The notes below the pieces were generated by a model that did not search any database, was not told the DNA's origin, and saw nothing but the letters and a program-made list of their open reading frames with translations. From Clarireedia homoeocarpa (Eukaryota; Ascomycota; Leotiomycetes; Helotiales; Rutstroemiaceae), in NCBI GenBank assembly GCA_001465935.1, contig LNKV01000023.1:620001-684000 (forward strand): DNA of 64,000 nt, given 5' to 3'. A program made the position numbers and the translations under genes. Positions 10,401 to 22,705 of the stretch are shown piece by piece (position 1 is the stretch's first letter; each line of letters starts with the position of its first letter).

Positions 10401-13400
10401 ATGAGCAATAATGTCACAGCACAAGACATAGCTTCGACGACGTCCCCAATACAGCGGTCGATACCATCCGCAGCTATGGAACTCAAAATCAATAGCCTCG
10501 AGTCTCAAACACTCAACGGCAATGCGTCCTCGACTACGCACTCCATCTCTGTAGCTGTTGACCCTGTCGCCCTTATCACTACAGAATGTATTACCGTTAC
10601 ATCTGCCATGCGCAAGCATGCTCGCTGGGCGCATTCGTCTGTTTCTGCGATTCTTGGTGGCAGCTCTAGTCCGCTGAGCTCGGGATTCCAAAATTCAAGA
10701 CCATCCACACCGCGAGATGAAATTGGATCCCGCAGAGCACCAAAGAGGTCATCTATGTCAGAGGGAATGGAGGATGCGGGGCTTGCAAATAGATGGGGTC
10801 TACGGGGGAAGAAAGGGAAGAGCATGCAGGATAATCCACTAATGGCGGGCTTTGGACGACTTCGACGTGAATTGGCTGGATGTAAAGGTACGGCCTGGAA
10901 CTGCTTCTACCTGAACTTTACTAATATGTACTTCTTTGATATTAGATATACACAAATTCGATACCCCTTCTTTACTTCATCCGTTTCTACAAGTCATTGA
11001 AGCTTCAGCTACATCTGCCCCAATTACATCTCTGGCTCTCGTCGCCATTACTAAATTTTTCTCCTACAATTTAATCAGCCCAGATTCTCCTCGACTTTCA
11101 CAAGCAATGCAGTCTTTGTCATCAGCAATGACCCATTGTCGATTCGAAGCTAGCGACTCGGTGCAGGATGAGATAGTCTTTCTGCGGATATTGAAACTCA
11201 TGGAGGGAATGCTGTCTGGTCCGGGTGGGGATCTGCTGAGTGATGGGAGTGTATGCGAAATGATGGAGACAGGTCTTAGCATGTGCTGCCAACCAAAATT
11301 GTCCGAGTTGATTCGAAGATCAGCGGAAATGTCCATGGTCAAGATGTGTCAAATTATCTTTGAGCGTTTGAAGCACTTGGAGATCGAGGCAGGGGATGAT
11401 TTGGAGGCTCTGGATGAAAAGACAAAAGAGGACATGGACACGGTGAAAATGCGTCCATCAGCGGCGGGGACCGATGCAATAACAGCGTTAGCTGCGCCTC
11501 CTGCTGATCCACGGCAGTCCTCTTCTAGCTTTGACAAACCTCGGCCAGGTTCCCTAGAAAATGTCTCGGATGTGGGAGCTGTTGCGCCAGCATCGGAGGC
11601 TTCAGATGATTCCCCGCCAAAGCCATATTCATTGCCTTCCATATGCGAGCTATTCAGAGCTCTGATAGACTTGTTAGATCCGCATGATCGCAAACACGCA
11701 GATGCTCTGAGAGTTATGGCTTTAAGAATCATCAATGTAGCTTTGGAGGTTGCGGGTCCTTCAATTGCCAAGCACCCCGCATTAGCGACACTTGCGGAAG
11801 ATCGTCTGTGTCGATACCTTTTCCAATTAGTCCGATCAGACAATATGGCCATTTTACAAGAGTCTCTTATTGTTGCCGGTACTCTACTTTCTACCTGCAG
11901 AGAAGTCTTGAAGTTGCAACAAGAACTTTTCCTGTCCTATTTGGTAGCATGCCTTCATCCCCGCGTAGAAATACCACGAGAGAAGGGCATCGATCCCTCA
12001 CTTTACGCAGGCGTTCCACAGGCACCCAAGTTAGTGAAACCTGCGCCGTCACAACAGAATAGCGGACGATCGACACCTGTACCTGTGAAAGATCGACAGA
12101 AATTGGGATTGGAAGGTGGGTCGCGCAAGCCTGATGCACGTGAGGCCATGGTTGAGAGCGTCGGCGCCCTTGCCCGTATTCCAAGCTATATGGTTGAGTT
12201 ATTTATCAACTATGACTGCGAGATTGATAGATTTGATCTCTGTGAAGATATGGTGGGGCTACTGTCTAGAAATGCAATACCTGATTCCGCGACTTGGAGC
12301 ACAACGAGCGTGCCGCCCCTATGTCTCGATGCCCTCCTAGGATATGTTCAGTTTATTGCTGACAGACTTGAAGATGCGCCAAAGTATGATGGCTATCCTG
12401 ATCGAGCAATGTTGCGTGAGCAACGGAGGAGAAAGAGGATTATCATACAAGGAACTACGAAGTTCAACGAGAACCCCAAATCCGGGCTTGCTTACTTGAC
12501 TTCAAATGGCATCATAGCTGATCCTACTGATGCAAAAGCTGTTGTCGATTTCCTTAGAGGCACTACTCGAATATCCAAGAAACAATTCGGAGAGTTCATC
12601 TCGAAGAGGGGCAACGAGGCTATGTTAGAAGCTTTGATGGAGTCGTTACATTTTGATGGCAAGAGAGTAGATGAAGCTCTACGTGAACTTCTCGTGACTT
12701 TCAGGTTACCTGGTGAATCTGCTTTGATTGAGCGGATCATTAACACCTTCGCGGAAAAGTATTGTGAAGGCACGATCCCGGACGACGTGGCAGATAAGGA
12801 TGCAGTTTATGTCCTGACATACGCTATCATCATGTTGAACACAGATCAACATAATCCAAATATGAAGCAGAGGCGCATGGGTCTGGAAGATTTTTCACGA
12901 AATCTGCGTGGCGTCAATGGAGGGAAGGATTTCACTCCTGAATATGTCAACCACATCTTCGAGTCCATTAGAGACAATGAGATCATTCTACCCGAAGAAC
13001 ACGACAACAAAGACGCATTTGACTATGCTTGGAAAGAACTATTACTCAAGACCGCATCTGCCGGAGATCTGGTCCTTTGCGATACTAATGTATATGACGC
13101 AGATATGTTTGCTGCAACTTGGAAACCCGTCGTTTCTACACTGTCTTACGTTTTCATGTCAGCTAGTGATGATGCAGTTTTCGAAAGAGTTATTGCTGGA
13201 TTTGATCAATGCGTTCGTATCGCTGCGAAGTACGGGTTAACGGAGGTGATCGATCATGTTGTTTATTGCTTGAGCTTTATGACTACTCTTGCCACAGAGA
13301 TTCCGTCGAATACTTCTCTAAATACCGAAGTCCAAGTTGGTAAGAATAGTGTCATGGTCAGCGAGCTGGCAGTGAAGTTTGGCAGAGATGTCAAAGCTCA

Positions 13401-15469
13401 ACTTGCGACGGTTGTACTCTTCCGAGTTGTGTCGGGCTGTGAAAAGATGCTAGGAGAGGCAAGCTGGAGATATGTAAGTCGAAGAGATACTTAAAATAGA
13501 CCTGCCTTCACTAACCCACTCAACAGATCTCTCGCATATGGTTGAACCTCTTTGTTAACTCATTGATACCCGCGTTCTTCGTAACGTCCGGGGCCATGGA
13601 GATCGGCCCAATCCCATTACAAAATCCTTCTCAGGTTATTGATCGTGGGTCAAAATCCAACGATATTGGTCTATTTTCCGCCTTCACGAGTTATATCTCG
13701 AGTTATGCTGCAGATGATCCTCCCGAGCCTTCGGATGAAGAGCTAGAGAGTACTCTCTGCACAGTTGATTGTGTGAATGCTTGCTTCATGGGCGACATTT
13801 TTGCAAACATCATGTAAGTGGTCTGCGTTATCATTTCTAGTGTTTGACTGACCTTCTAAGGAATATGCCCGTTGAATCCTTGGCGCCTCTATTGCAAGCA
13901 TTGATTGATCGTCTTCCCGATGATCCTTCTTCAGTAGTCATAAGCGTGAAAACGGAAGTTGAACCGCCGTCGAGCCCAACGAATGGGATACCTATTGTAC
14001 CTACTGGGCCTGTGTATGATCCGTCAATGGTCTACATATTAGAACTCTGTACCACCATCGTTTTGAGGGACACCAAGACTATAGATGCTCATGGAAAAGA
14101 AGTTGCGGATGCTTTACAGAATGTGATTAGAAACGCCAACAGCTGGCATCCACTTGTGGTTTCTAGGACAATATTCTATCTCCTACATCTTTTGCGCGCT
14201 AGCTATGTAAGTATACTCCAGCTTAGTGTCACTACAGAACTAACCGATGTAAAGGACCACTCATACATTCGTGTGCCTGTGGTACTACATGCCATCTCCA
14301 GCTTCAAGAAGGACTTATTTGAGAAGTCTGCACCGTTTGTTATCCAAGGCTTGAATCAATGTATCAAGGAGCCTGGACCATTACGGAACGAGATGATGAC
14401 ATCCCCAGACTTTTGGGTTATCCTTCGGAACCTAGCATCAAATCCTCAATCTGCGCCTGCTGTTTTCGAGATTCTTGAAGGCGTTGCAATTGGATCTCCT
14501 CCTACAGTGATGGCCGATAATTATGAATCAGCTGTGAAGTTGCTCAATGATTTCGCAACTGCTGGCAGGGTGGGTTCTGCAGTCGAACAGAAACATGACA
14601 AGCGAACGCGGAGAGGGCAGCCAGTGAAACAGCAACAGCCAAAGCCACAGGTTGATGCTGTAGTAGCTAGGGGAGTGAAGGCCATTTCGATGATATATGC
14701 ATTAACGACACGTATTCCAAGCTTGATGGAACAGTCCCATCTTGAGAGTAAAGAAGGTATGTTCTCGTCTCCAGCCACAGGTTTATAATACTGACCAACC
14801 TCAGCTTGGGCAGCATACTGGTCTCCTATATTCATGGCTTTGACCACTCAATGCACTAACCCATGTCGAGAGATTCGGCATGAAGCATTTTCATCCCTTC
14901 AGCGCTCATTATTGTCCCCGGAATTGACTTCCGGTGATCATGAGGAATGGACCGCTATTTTTGGAGAGGTTCTGTTCCCTTTGATTACCAGATTATTAAA
15001 GCCTGAGGTTTACTCTTCGGACCCTGTTGGCATGAGTGAGACCCGAGTACAGGCTGCAACTCTCCTTTGCAGAATCTTCCTTCACTATCTAGTTCTCCTT
15101 TCTAAATGGGATGGAATGCTGGATCTGTGGCTTAAGATCCTTGATGTTATGGACCGCTTGATGAATAGTGGTCAAGGCGATAGTTTGGCATGTGAAAATA
15201 CTCTTTAATATGGAACCATGTACTAATGCGATTTACAGGAAGAAGCTGTGCCCGAAAGTCTTAAGAATGTCCTACTTGTCATGTCAAGTAGTGGATATTT
15301 AGTTCCCCGATCACAAGATCCCACGGAAGAAAAACTTTGGACCGAGACGTGGAAAAGAATTGATAGATTCCTTCCAGATTTACGAAAAGATCTGGACTTG
15401 GATGCTGTGAAGGAGAATGAAGTGGTTCCTACAAATACAGAACCTGAAGCTAATCCGGTCGCGACTTGA
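10401..15469 (+). CDS. gea1: Gea/GBF1-type ARF guanine-nucleotide exchange factor (Sec7 domain)
   Basis: Seven exons: 10401-10887, 10946-13473, 13527-13813, 13861-14206, 14255-14756, 14805-15187 and 15239-15469, giving 1587 residues. It loads GTP on ARF GTPases at the cis-Golgi to start COPI coat assembly. The DCB region is N-terminal (about residues 50-400). The HUS region includes FINYDCEIDRFDLCEDMV. The Sec7 domain lies at about 665-850: FNENPKSGLAYL, FRLPGESALIERI with the glutamate finger, YVLTYAIIMLNTDQHNPN. The C-terminal HDS helices follow. Length and architecture match the large Gea/GBF1 class rather than the Sec7/BIG class. Intron 14207-14254 is 48 nt and in frame, so readthrough would add 16 residues. 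The last intron (15188-15238) uses a GC-AG donor. The exon frames all join cleanly. Confidence 0.93.
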
Positions 15470-15909
15470 TAGAACGGTGGCATGGGAAGGCGTAAGATGT
15501 ATTACTATTATACTTATTTTGTACAAGACAAGAATGATTGGGAGTTTGGATGTGGCAATGTCATTTTCAAGAGAATGAATAAAACATTCAATGGGATCGA
15601 CGGAATGGTTTTCAAAAATTATTGATATTTAGCGATATATCGTCTTTTGTTGCATTTTGCGGCATTTTATTCTACTGATAGATCGATCAGGGATATGAGA
15701 CTTTGTATAATGGAAAATAGGGGAGAATGATAGTGATTTTTTAATGATTTTTTAGCACTTTTTGTGGAACAGGGCCTAATCACTTTATTTAAGCCTTAGG
15801 TATGTATCAATATATCGCAAGGCTGCCATAATTCATCTACCTTGAATTTCAAGCTCCAAACCTCAACTTCCTCTCCAAAGATCATCAATTCAACAATCAC
15901 CAATTGAAA
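15470..15909. other. Short intergenic region, tandem plus-strand genes
   Basis: AT-rich 3' region of the ARF-GEF gene and short promoter/leader of the snRNP gene. Nothing else was seen. Confidence 0.5.
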
Positions 15910-16826
15910 ATGGCAGCACAAACCGCACCCAGCGGTGCCAACCCACCAAACCCCACGTACGTGTCATTGCACCACGACACGTCCGTCCCCATCCCCATTC
16001 CCTCCCAACTAACACCCTAGAAAACCATCTAGTCTCTACATCTCCAACCTCAACGAAAGCATCAAGATCCCCGCTCTCAAAGAAGCTCTCACGGAGCTCT
16101 TCTCCGAGTACGGCACCATTCTTGACATTGTCGCGAAAACCAACTTGAAAGCGAAAGGTCAGGCGTTCATCGTCTTCGAGGATGTCCACAGTGCGACCAA
16201 GGCTATTGAGGATGTGCAGGGCTTTGAGGTTTTTGGAAAGGAAATGAAGATTGCGTATGCGAGGAGTAGGAGCGATGCGAGTGTGAAGAGGGAGGGGACC
16301 GAGGAGGACTTTGAGGCCCATAAAAGGAGGAGATTGGCGGAGAAAGGTGCGTTGTTTCTTCCTTTTATTCTTTTCTTTGGTTGTATGTATAGTATCATAT
16401 ATATAAAGCTAACCCCAATTTCACTCTGCAGACAAAAAACGCGCCGCTCTCAGTACCACAACCAGCAAACCCACCGACGCAACCAACCTCGCCACGCGCC
16501 CCATCAAGCCTGCTCTCGGCCGCGGTCTCAAGTCGTCGAACCCTGCCGCCGCACAGATCGTGCCGGATGAATATCTTCCGCCGAACAAGATCCTGTTTGT
16601 GCAGAACCTGCCGGAGGACTACGATGTGGATATGTTGACGAGTATATTCGGGCGGTTCGAGGGCTTCCGCGAAGTGCGGTTGGTGCCAGGACGTAAGGGT
16701 ATCGCGTTCGTGGAGTATGAGAATGAGACGGGGGCGATTGGGGCGAAGGAGGGGACGGGTGGGATGGTGCTTGGTGGGGAGGGGGCGGATGGGAAAGTGG
16801 TTAAGGTTACGTATCAGAGACAGTGA
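15910..16826 (+). CDS. U1A/U2B''-type spliceosomal snRNP protein, two RRMs
   Basis: Three exons: 15910-15956, 16021-16346 and 16432-16826, giving 255 residues. Members bind stem-loops of U1 and/or U2 snRNA. RRM1 (about residues 18-98) has SLYISNLNESIK as RNP2 and KGQAFIVFEDV as RNP1, and the NLNE...IK style is typical of the U1A/U2B''/SNF family. A basic linker (DFEAHKRRRLAEKDKKR) and a Thr/Ser/Ala-rich stretch follow. RRM2 (about 175-255) has ILFVQNLPEDYDVDML and GIAFVEYEN. The short first exon encodes MAAQTAPSGANPP. It is convergent with the V-ATPase gene. Whether it serves U1, U2 or both cannot be told by eye, so no symbol is given. Confidence 0.9.
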
Positions 16827-17151
16827 GGGAGGGTTGGTAGTAGATGGTGTTCGGAAGATTGAAAGGTAAATAGTAGCGGGAGGTGGTAAGAGAGATAGGT
16901 CTGCGAAAGTAGGTGAGGCGAAAGCCAAAGTGAGTACTCATGAACTCAAAACCGTGGAGGTAAATCCATTTCAGTCAATCTCTTTACTAGTTTGCACATC
17001 ACAGATAAGTCAAAGTAAGATAAGGCAAAATGCAATGCTCATTCATAATTACGGTATCTTGCTAGTACTACATGATATTCATTCGTGTGTCAATAATAAA
17101 AAGCTCTTGCAACATGATAGTTTGCCTAATGGAGGTGACGGATAGACAAAA
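16827..17151. other. Convergent 3' gap between snRNP and V-ATPase genes
   Basis: About 325 bp holding the 3' ends of two convergent genes. Nothing else was recognised. Confidence 0.5.
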
Positions 17152-18360
17152 TTAGAAAATAACATCGGCATCTTCCTCATCGCCCAGCAGATCTGCTGGT
17201 GCTGAAGTATTTTCCTTGTCACTATTACCGGATTTTTCTTCCTCTGCAGCTTTCTTTTCCTTCTTGGCTGCCATTTCGGCGTCTTGGGCTGCTGTGTCCC
17301 GCTGTTTCTTGTTTTGGACTTTCTTCAATCGGAAGAACTCTTCTCTATCAAGCTCGTCAAGCTCCGAGTTGATGTCTAGAAGATGGCGTTAGTTGCGTGC
17401 GTGTGTATAAACTTTGGACTTATATACATACATTTGATGGTGTTCTCTGTTCGTGGAATAATCACATGCTCGCTGTTATATAGTTAGGATCAGCTAGTGG
17501 GGGGGGGGGGCATTGGCTGTTCGAGAACTAACATTGCGTTTACTGCATCATGTTAACCTATCTGTCTTGAGTCTTTTGATGTATTGGGAAACTCACCTCT
17601 CCTGTTCACGACCTTGATAACCTCATCCAGAATCACGAATGCTGTCTAAGTAAATCCATGTATCAGCTCTCTGTTCATCCCAGACCAAATCGTATTCTCT
17701 CTATTAAACTGTCCCAAGGCCCACGCACCTGCAGACTCGCCAGCTCGACCAAAGTTTCCACAGCTCTAGCATATGTCTCTCTACACCGTTGAACCTGTTG
17801 TCCACCCTTTCCCAAGCCTGTCAACCCAAAATCATTATTCCCCTCGGTAGTATAACTCTCGAAAGCGGGTAAAAAGACACCCGATACGTTCTCCTGCTTC
17901 GTCCTAAGTCTGAATCGTGCAGATTTGGCGGATTCTTGTACTTGGTAACCGATATCACCACCAACTGCGTATGTTACTTCAGCGAGGGAAAACGCGGCGA
18001 TTTGCATAACTCGGCCCATCTTGCGCTTGGCTTCATCGATTCTGCGGGTGATTTCTAGGGCGTGTTAGGAGGGTAGGTGGTGAGTGAAAATTGGATATAT
18101 ACCTCTGAAACGTCTGCATAGCTTGGTTAGTATGAATATATTATGCTGGATTAAGAGCTTGCGAACGTACTTGGTTAGAGCTTCGGATTTTCTCTTCAGT
18201 AAATCATGACCTGTTTGAGCTCCCTTCAATTTCGACTTCATCACCCCCAAGGATTGCCGTGTTGGGAAGACAGCTTCTCGATTCTGGGGGTTGCTTGTTA
18301 GAATGCGAGTTCATATAAAACCATGGAAGTGATGCTTCGTCTTACTTGAGCTCCAGACAT
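17152..18360 (-). CDS. vma8: V-type proton ATPase subunit D, with two micro-exons
   Basis: Eight exons on the minus strand: 18360-18346, 18283-18171, 18113-18103 (11 nt), 18054-17729, 17645-17597, 17542-17533 (10 nt), 17472-17432 and 17375-17152, giving 262 residues, the usual size. Subunit D is part of the central stalk of the V1 sector and couples ATP hydrolysis to rotation and proton pumping into vacuoles. The N-terminal helix (PTRQSLGVMKSKLKGAQTGH, then LLKRKSEALTKRFR), the middle block (MQIAAFSLAEVTYAVGGDIG) and the C-terminal helix (FVILDEVIKVVNRRVNAIEH, IIPRTENTIKYINSELDELD) follow family order. The acidic tail ends DEEDADVIF. Both micro-exons are needed to keep frame and sequence. The intron at 17473-17532 contains a 12-base homopolymer (G on the plus strand). 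Confidence 0.93.
17499..17510. repeat. 12-base G homopolymer inside an intron of the V-ATPase D gene
   Basis: Twelve consecutive G on the plus strand (C in the transcript) between a donor and a branch site. It is prone to length variation. Confidence 0.95.
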
Positions 18361-19050
18361 TTTGGGGTGTTGGTGTCAATGGCTAGGGTTTTATATTGAA
18401 CAGTGTTATGTGAATATGTCTGGCAGAGGTTGTGAAGAGTTGCGGACGACGGCGAGTTGGTGGGAATAAAATAGAATCCTGATAAGAAAGTTGTGGATTA
18501 AGCTCTCCCACTTCAAGGTCGCAACTGCACGAAGCGCGGAAGCTACCGTACTTACATCAAACGACCAGGGGTGAGCTTGGTGCTTCTGTTGTAAATCATG
18601 TCAAGACTCCACGTGATTGCAGCTTCAACCTTGCATCGTGAGTACGAGTACGAATATCAGCTGTTTTCCTCATCCGATGGGAACGAAAGTTCCGAAATGG
18701 TGAGATTCACTGTTTTACTCGAATTTTCATCCACTTATATCTCTGCTGGAATGGCAGGACCTAAATATCTACTCCCCAAGGAATACATTTTATGCTCCTC
18801 AGAATCTATCCGTCCTTCGATCGGCATAAACATCACATTTTATCCGACAAGTCGCTTACTGAATCATTCTGCTATTTGCTCGACCAGCAACGAGTAAAAA
18901 GTTGTTTTATTGACCTTCGATGAAAAGTGTTTTACAGTGAGCCCCCGACCAACCCAACGGTCCACCCCTCGAACGTCTGCAAAGACGGGTTTATCCCAAT
19001 ATCTCTTCCTCTCGGATTAATCGCGTTCTCTGTCCTCCATTAGGCAGAGA
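18361..19050. other. Divergent promoter region V-ATPase D / syf1
   Basis: About 690 bp between divergent start codons. A 99-codon open frame at 18598-18897 shows no family resemblance, so no gene is called. Confidence 0.5.
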
Positions 19051-21674
19051 ATGCCTGGAGAGTTGCTCCCTATCATGGCTGCTCCCAGCGTCTCCGAAAA
19101 CAAACCAGCTTTAGCAATTCGTGGAAAACCAGATTTATATCTTATAGTACGTTTTACGTTCCCCTGGCCATTGAGGGCTTAAACTGACGGGAGTACAGTC
19201 TGAAGAGGATACCATTTATGAGCAGGACATTTTACGAGACCCAGGCAGCACGAAGCCTTGGTTGGCATACATCGAGTTCAAATTCCAGCATGGCACGCTT
19301 CTCGAGCAAGCTTTCGTGTTGGAGCGGGCGTGTATGCAATTGCCACGGTCGTATAAGTTATGGAAAATGGTATGGATTCATGCGCGCATACCCCGCTATA
19401 GGATGACCTGACATGGAATAGTATCTTAATTTGCGAATGAAGCATCTGGGCAAGCTTAATCCTGCAGTTTTTGCTTCCGAATATGCCAAAGTTAATGCGC
19501 TATATGAACGAGCCTTAATCCTACTCAACAAGATGCCGAGAATCTGGGAGATGTATCTTTCCTTCTTACTATTGCAACCTCTCGTCACTCTGACGCGCCG
19601 AACCTTCGATCGAGCACTTCGAGCCTTACCTATCACTCAGCATAATCGAATATGGGCCTTGTATCGCCCATTTGCAAATTCAGCTTCTGGCTCGACAGCT
19701 GTTAAGATTTGGCGACGCTACATGCAGATTCACCCCGAGGATGCCGAGGATTTTATCGAACTTTTGGTTGAAATGAAATTTTATACGGAAGCTGTTAAAA
19801 AGTATATGGATATCCTCAACAACCCAAAATTTCGTAGCAAGCATGGGAAGGGTCACTATCAATTGTGGACAGAGATGGTCGATCTTCTTGTGGAACATGC
19901 TAAGGAGGTGGAAACTGGCGATGAGGTTGGAATTGATGTGGAAAAAATTATTCGGAGTGGTATTGATAGGTTTGCGGATCAGAGGGGGAAATTGTGGTCT
20001 GGTTTGGCGACGTACTGGATCACTAGAGGAAGCTTTGAAAGAGCACGCGACATCTTTGAGGAGGGAATCACAACAGTCATGACCGTTCGAGACTTCACCC
20101 TTATCTTCGATTCGTATGCCGAGTTTGAGGAGTCAATTACCGGAGTTCTGATGGAAGCTGCAGCTGTTCGGTCGGAGAAAGGCATTGTGGATGAAGATGC
20201 AGATTTCGATTTGGACATTCGAATGATGAGGTTCGAGCAATTGATGGATCGTCGACCATTCTTGTTAAACGACGTTTTATTACGGCAAAACCCAAGCAAC
20301 GTTCCCGAGTGGATGAAGCGCGTCTCTCTTTGGGGAGACAACAAAGTCGAAGTGGTACAAGCATACACCGATGCAATTGCTGCCATTCAACCGAAGAAAG
20401 CCGTTGGCCAGTTCCACGAACTCTGGGCAAATTATGCAAAGTTCTACGAGGAAGGTGGCGATTTACGCAATGCTCGAATCATTTTCGAGAAGGCTGTGAA
20501 GGTACCATTCAAGTCGGTGGCCGAACTTGCTGATACTTGGATTCATTGGGCAGAGATGGAATTACGGAACGGCAATTTTGAAGAGGCTGTGAAGATTATG
20601 GCAAAGGCAGTCCAAGCACCGAAAAGGTCCAACGTCGATTATTTCGATGAGAATCTGTCGCCACAGCAAAGAGTACACAAGAGTTGGAAGTTATGGAGCT
20701 TTTACGTTGACCTCGTAGAGAGTGTCAGTACTTTGGAAGAGACCAAGAAGATTTACGAAAGGATATTCGAGCTCCGTATCGCTACTCCACAGACTGTTGT
20801 CAATTATGCCAATCTTTTGGAGGAAAACAAATACTTCGAAGAGTCATTCAAGATCTACGAAAGAGGCCTTGATTTGTTCAGTTACCCGGTTGCATTCGAG
20901 CTTTGGAATTTGTATTTGACTAAAGCGGTTGATCGAAAGATTGGCATAGAAAGGTTGCGAGATCTCTTTGAGCAAGCTGTCGAAGGTTGTCCACCGAGAT
21001 TTGCCAAAGTCTTGTATCTGATGTATGGAAACCTTGAGGAAGAGAGAGGTCTTGCTAGGCATGCGATGAGAATTTACGAAAGAGCTACTCGAGCCGTTTC
21101 GGATGAAGATCGTGCCGACATGTTCAACTTCTATATTACTAAATCCGCATCCAACTTCGGTCTGCCATCCACTCGTTCGATTTACGAAAGAGCTATCGCA
21201 GCGCTGCCAGACAAAGACGCCAGGGATATGTGTTTGAAGTTCGCCGATATGGAAAAGAGATTGGGCGAAATCGATCGTGCAAGAGCTATCTATGGACATG
21301 CATCACAATTTTGCGACCCTCGAACAAGTCCAACCTTCTGGTCGAAATGGGAAGCTTTCGAAGTTCAACATGGTAATGAAGATACCTTCAAGGAGATGCT
21401 CCGAATCAAGAGAAGTGTACAAGCACAATACAATACCGACGTCAACTTCATTGCGTCTCAAGCTCTCGCCCGAAGTCAAGCTCGACCAGACGAAAATGGC
21501 GAAACTAGCGAAGAGGCCACTGATGCGATGGTTGCGCTGGAACGCGAGGCTAGAGCTCCAGTTGGTTTCATTGCGGCTAGTACTGGTCCCCAGGGTGGTA
21601 ATATCAAGGAACCAGCTGTGACAGTTACAGAGAATCCGGATGCTATCGATGTTGATGGGATGGATGATGATTAA
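19051..21674 (+). CDS. syf1: Pre-mRNA-splicing factor Syf1 (XAB2 family), HAT repeats
   Basis: Three exons: 19051-19146, 19199-19369 and 19422-21674, giving 839 residues. Syf1 is a scaffold of the NineTeen/Prp19-associated complex in the catalytic spliceosome. The protein is a chain of HAT (half-a-TPR) helical repeats. Visible units include PWLAYIEFK, RACMQLPRSYKLWKMYLNLR, RALRALPITQHNRIWALYRP, ELADTWIHWAEMELRNGNFE, RVHKSWKLWSFYVDLVES and TSPTFWSKWEAFEVQHGNE. The C-terminus is acidic and ends with VDGMDDD. Length is in the usual range (about 790-860). Two in-frame ATGs (19051 and 19075) could start the protein; the first is used here. Both introns are about 52 nt. Confidence 0.94.
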
Positions 21675-22705
21675 TTGCTTGATTGGTTGGTTGACAACAA
21701 AATGGGCATATAACAGAATCAAATCAAATCAAATCAGTCGATCATAAGGGAGTTTTGACATAAAATCGGGAGTTTTTACAAATGCATAGGAAAGGCGTTT
21801 TTTGGGAGGATGGGATGAAGTTTGCACACGATATTCATTTTTCTTTTCTTGGGATCTTGTATTGAGATGGATGGTGGGGGGATCTGGGGTCGGATGGCAA
21901 GGATGGCAAGGATGGACGGATTGGGGTAGTGTATGTATGTAGTGAGGATTGATAGCTATGGGTAAGGCGATGGAGGAAAGAGGGAAATATTATTTTCAAA
22001 TTGCTGGGTTAATATTTAAGTATCCCCCAACCCGGCACGCCTTGTGCTTTAATAATCACCGGCTTCATATCTGCGATCGCTCGAATGTTGATTCTTTTTT
22101 TTTCCCCCGGGGAGGTAGTGGTGCTAGTGGATTGATTTGCCAACTTGCATAGAAGACAGGAAAGATACTCGAAGGACAATGAACAGGGGAAGTGTTGATT
22201 TCAACGAGGAAAGACGTCAATAAATACTCCTTTGCTTGTTCTGCAAAGCTGTCAACTGCAGCCCACATACACACCCTCGTTACTTGGTCGCAGGGCGCAA
22301 TCAACAAATAACGCGGTTGTTAGGTAAAGTTATATCACATACTCATAGGGCTGGCACTATCACACCTTGGCCAACTAGCCATCAGCCCATTAGCATCTTC
22401 CCATTCAGATGCAGCTGTAGTAATCGTATAATCCCGGGGCCCAGTCATGCACGCATATTTTCCCCCAATCTACCCGTCATAATTGGTCTCATCTCATCGC
22501 AACACGGAAGAGAATAATTGTTCAAGAACTTAAAACATCATCATTAAAAGAGTATTGGCCTCGGAGAATCATCGAAATAACTAAACAGCAAAGCCAGATT
22601 GGCAAAAAGCTCATCTGATCAGAACAGAAGAGTAAAAAAAAATCAAACGATCATCCACTACGAAAAGTAACTAAAAAGCAACCACAGATCATCCCCAAAC
22701 AAACC
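21675..22705. other. Convergent intergenic region syf1 / F-box gene
   Basis: About 1 kb of 3' flanks. It contains short purine-rich stretches such as GGATGGCAAGGATGGCAAGGATGG near 21893, and no supported gene. Confidence 0.5.

Noticed and set aside
18598..18897. 99-codon open frame between the V-ATPase D and syf1 genes
   Set aside because: No recognisable motif; it lies in a divergent promoter region.
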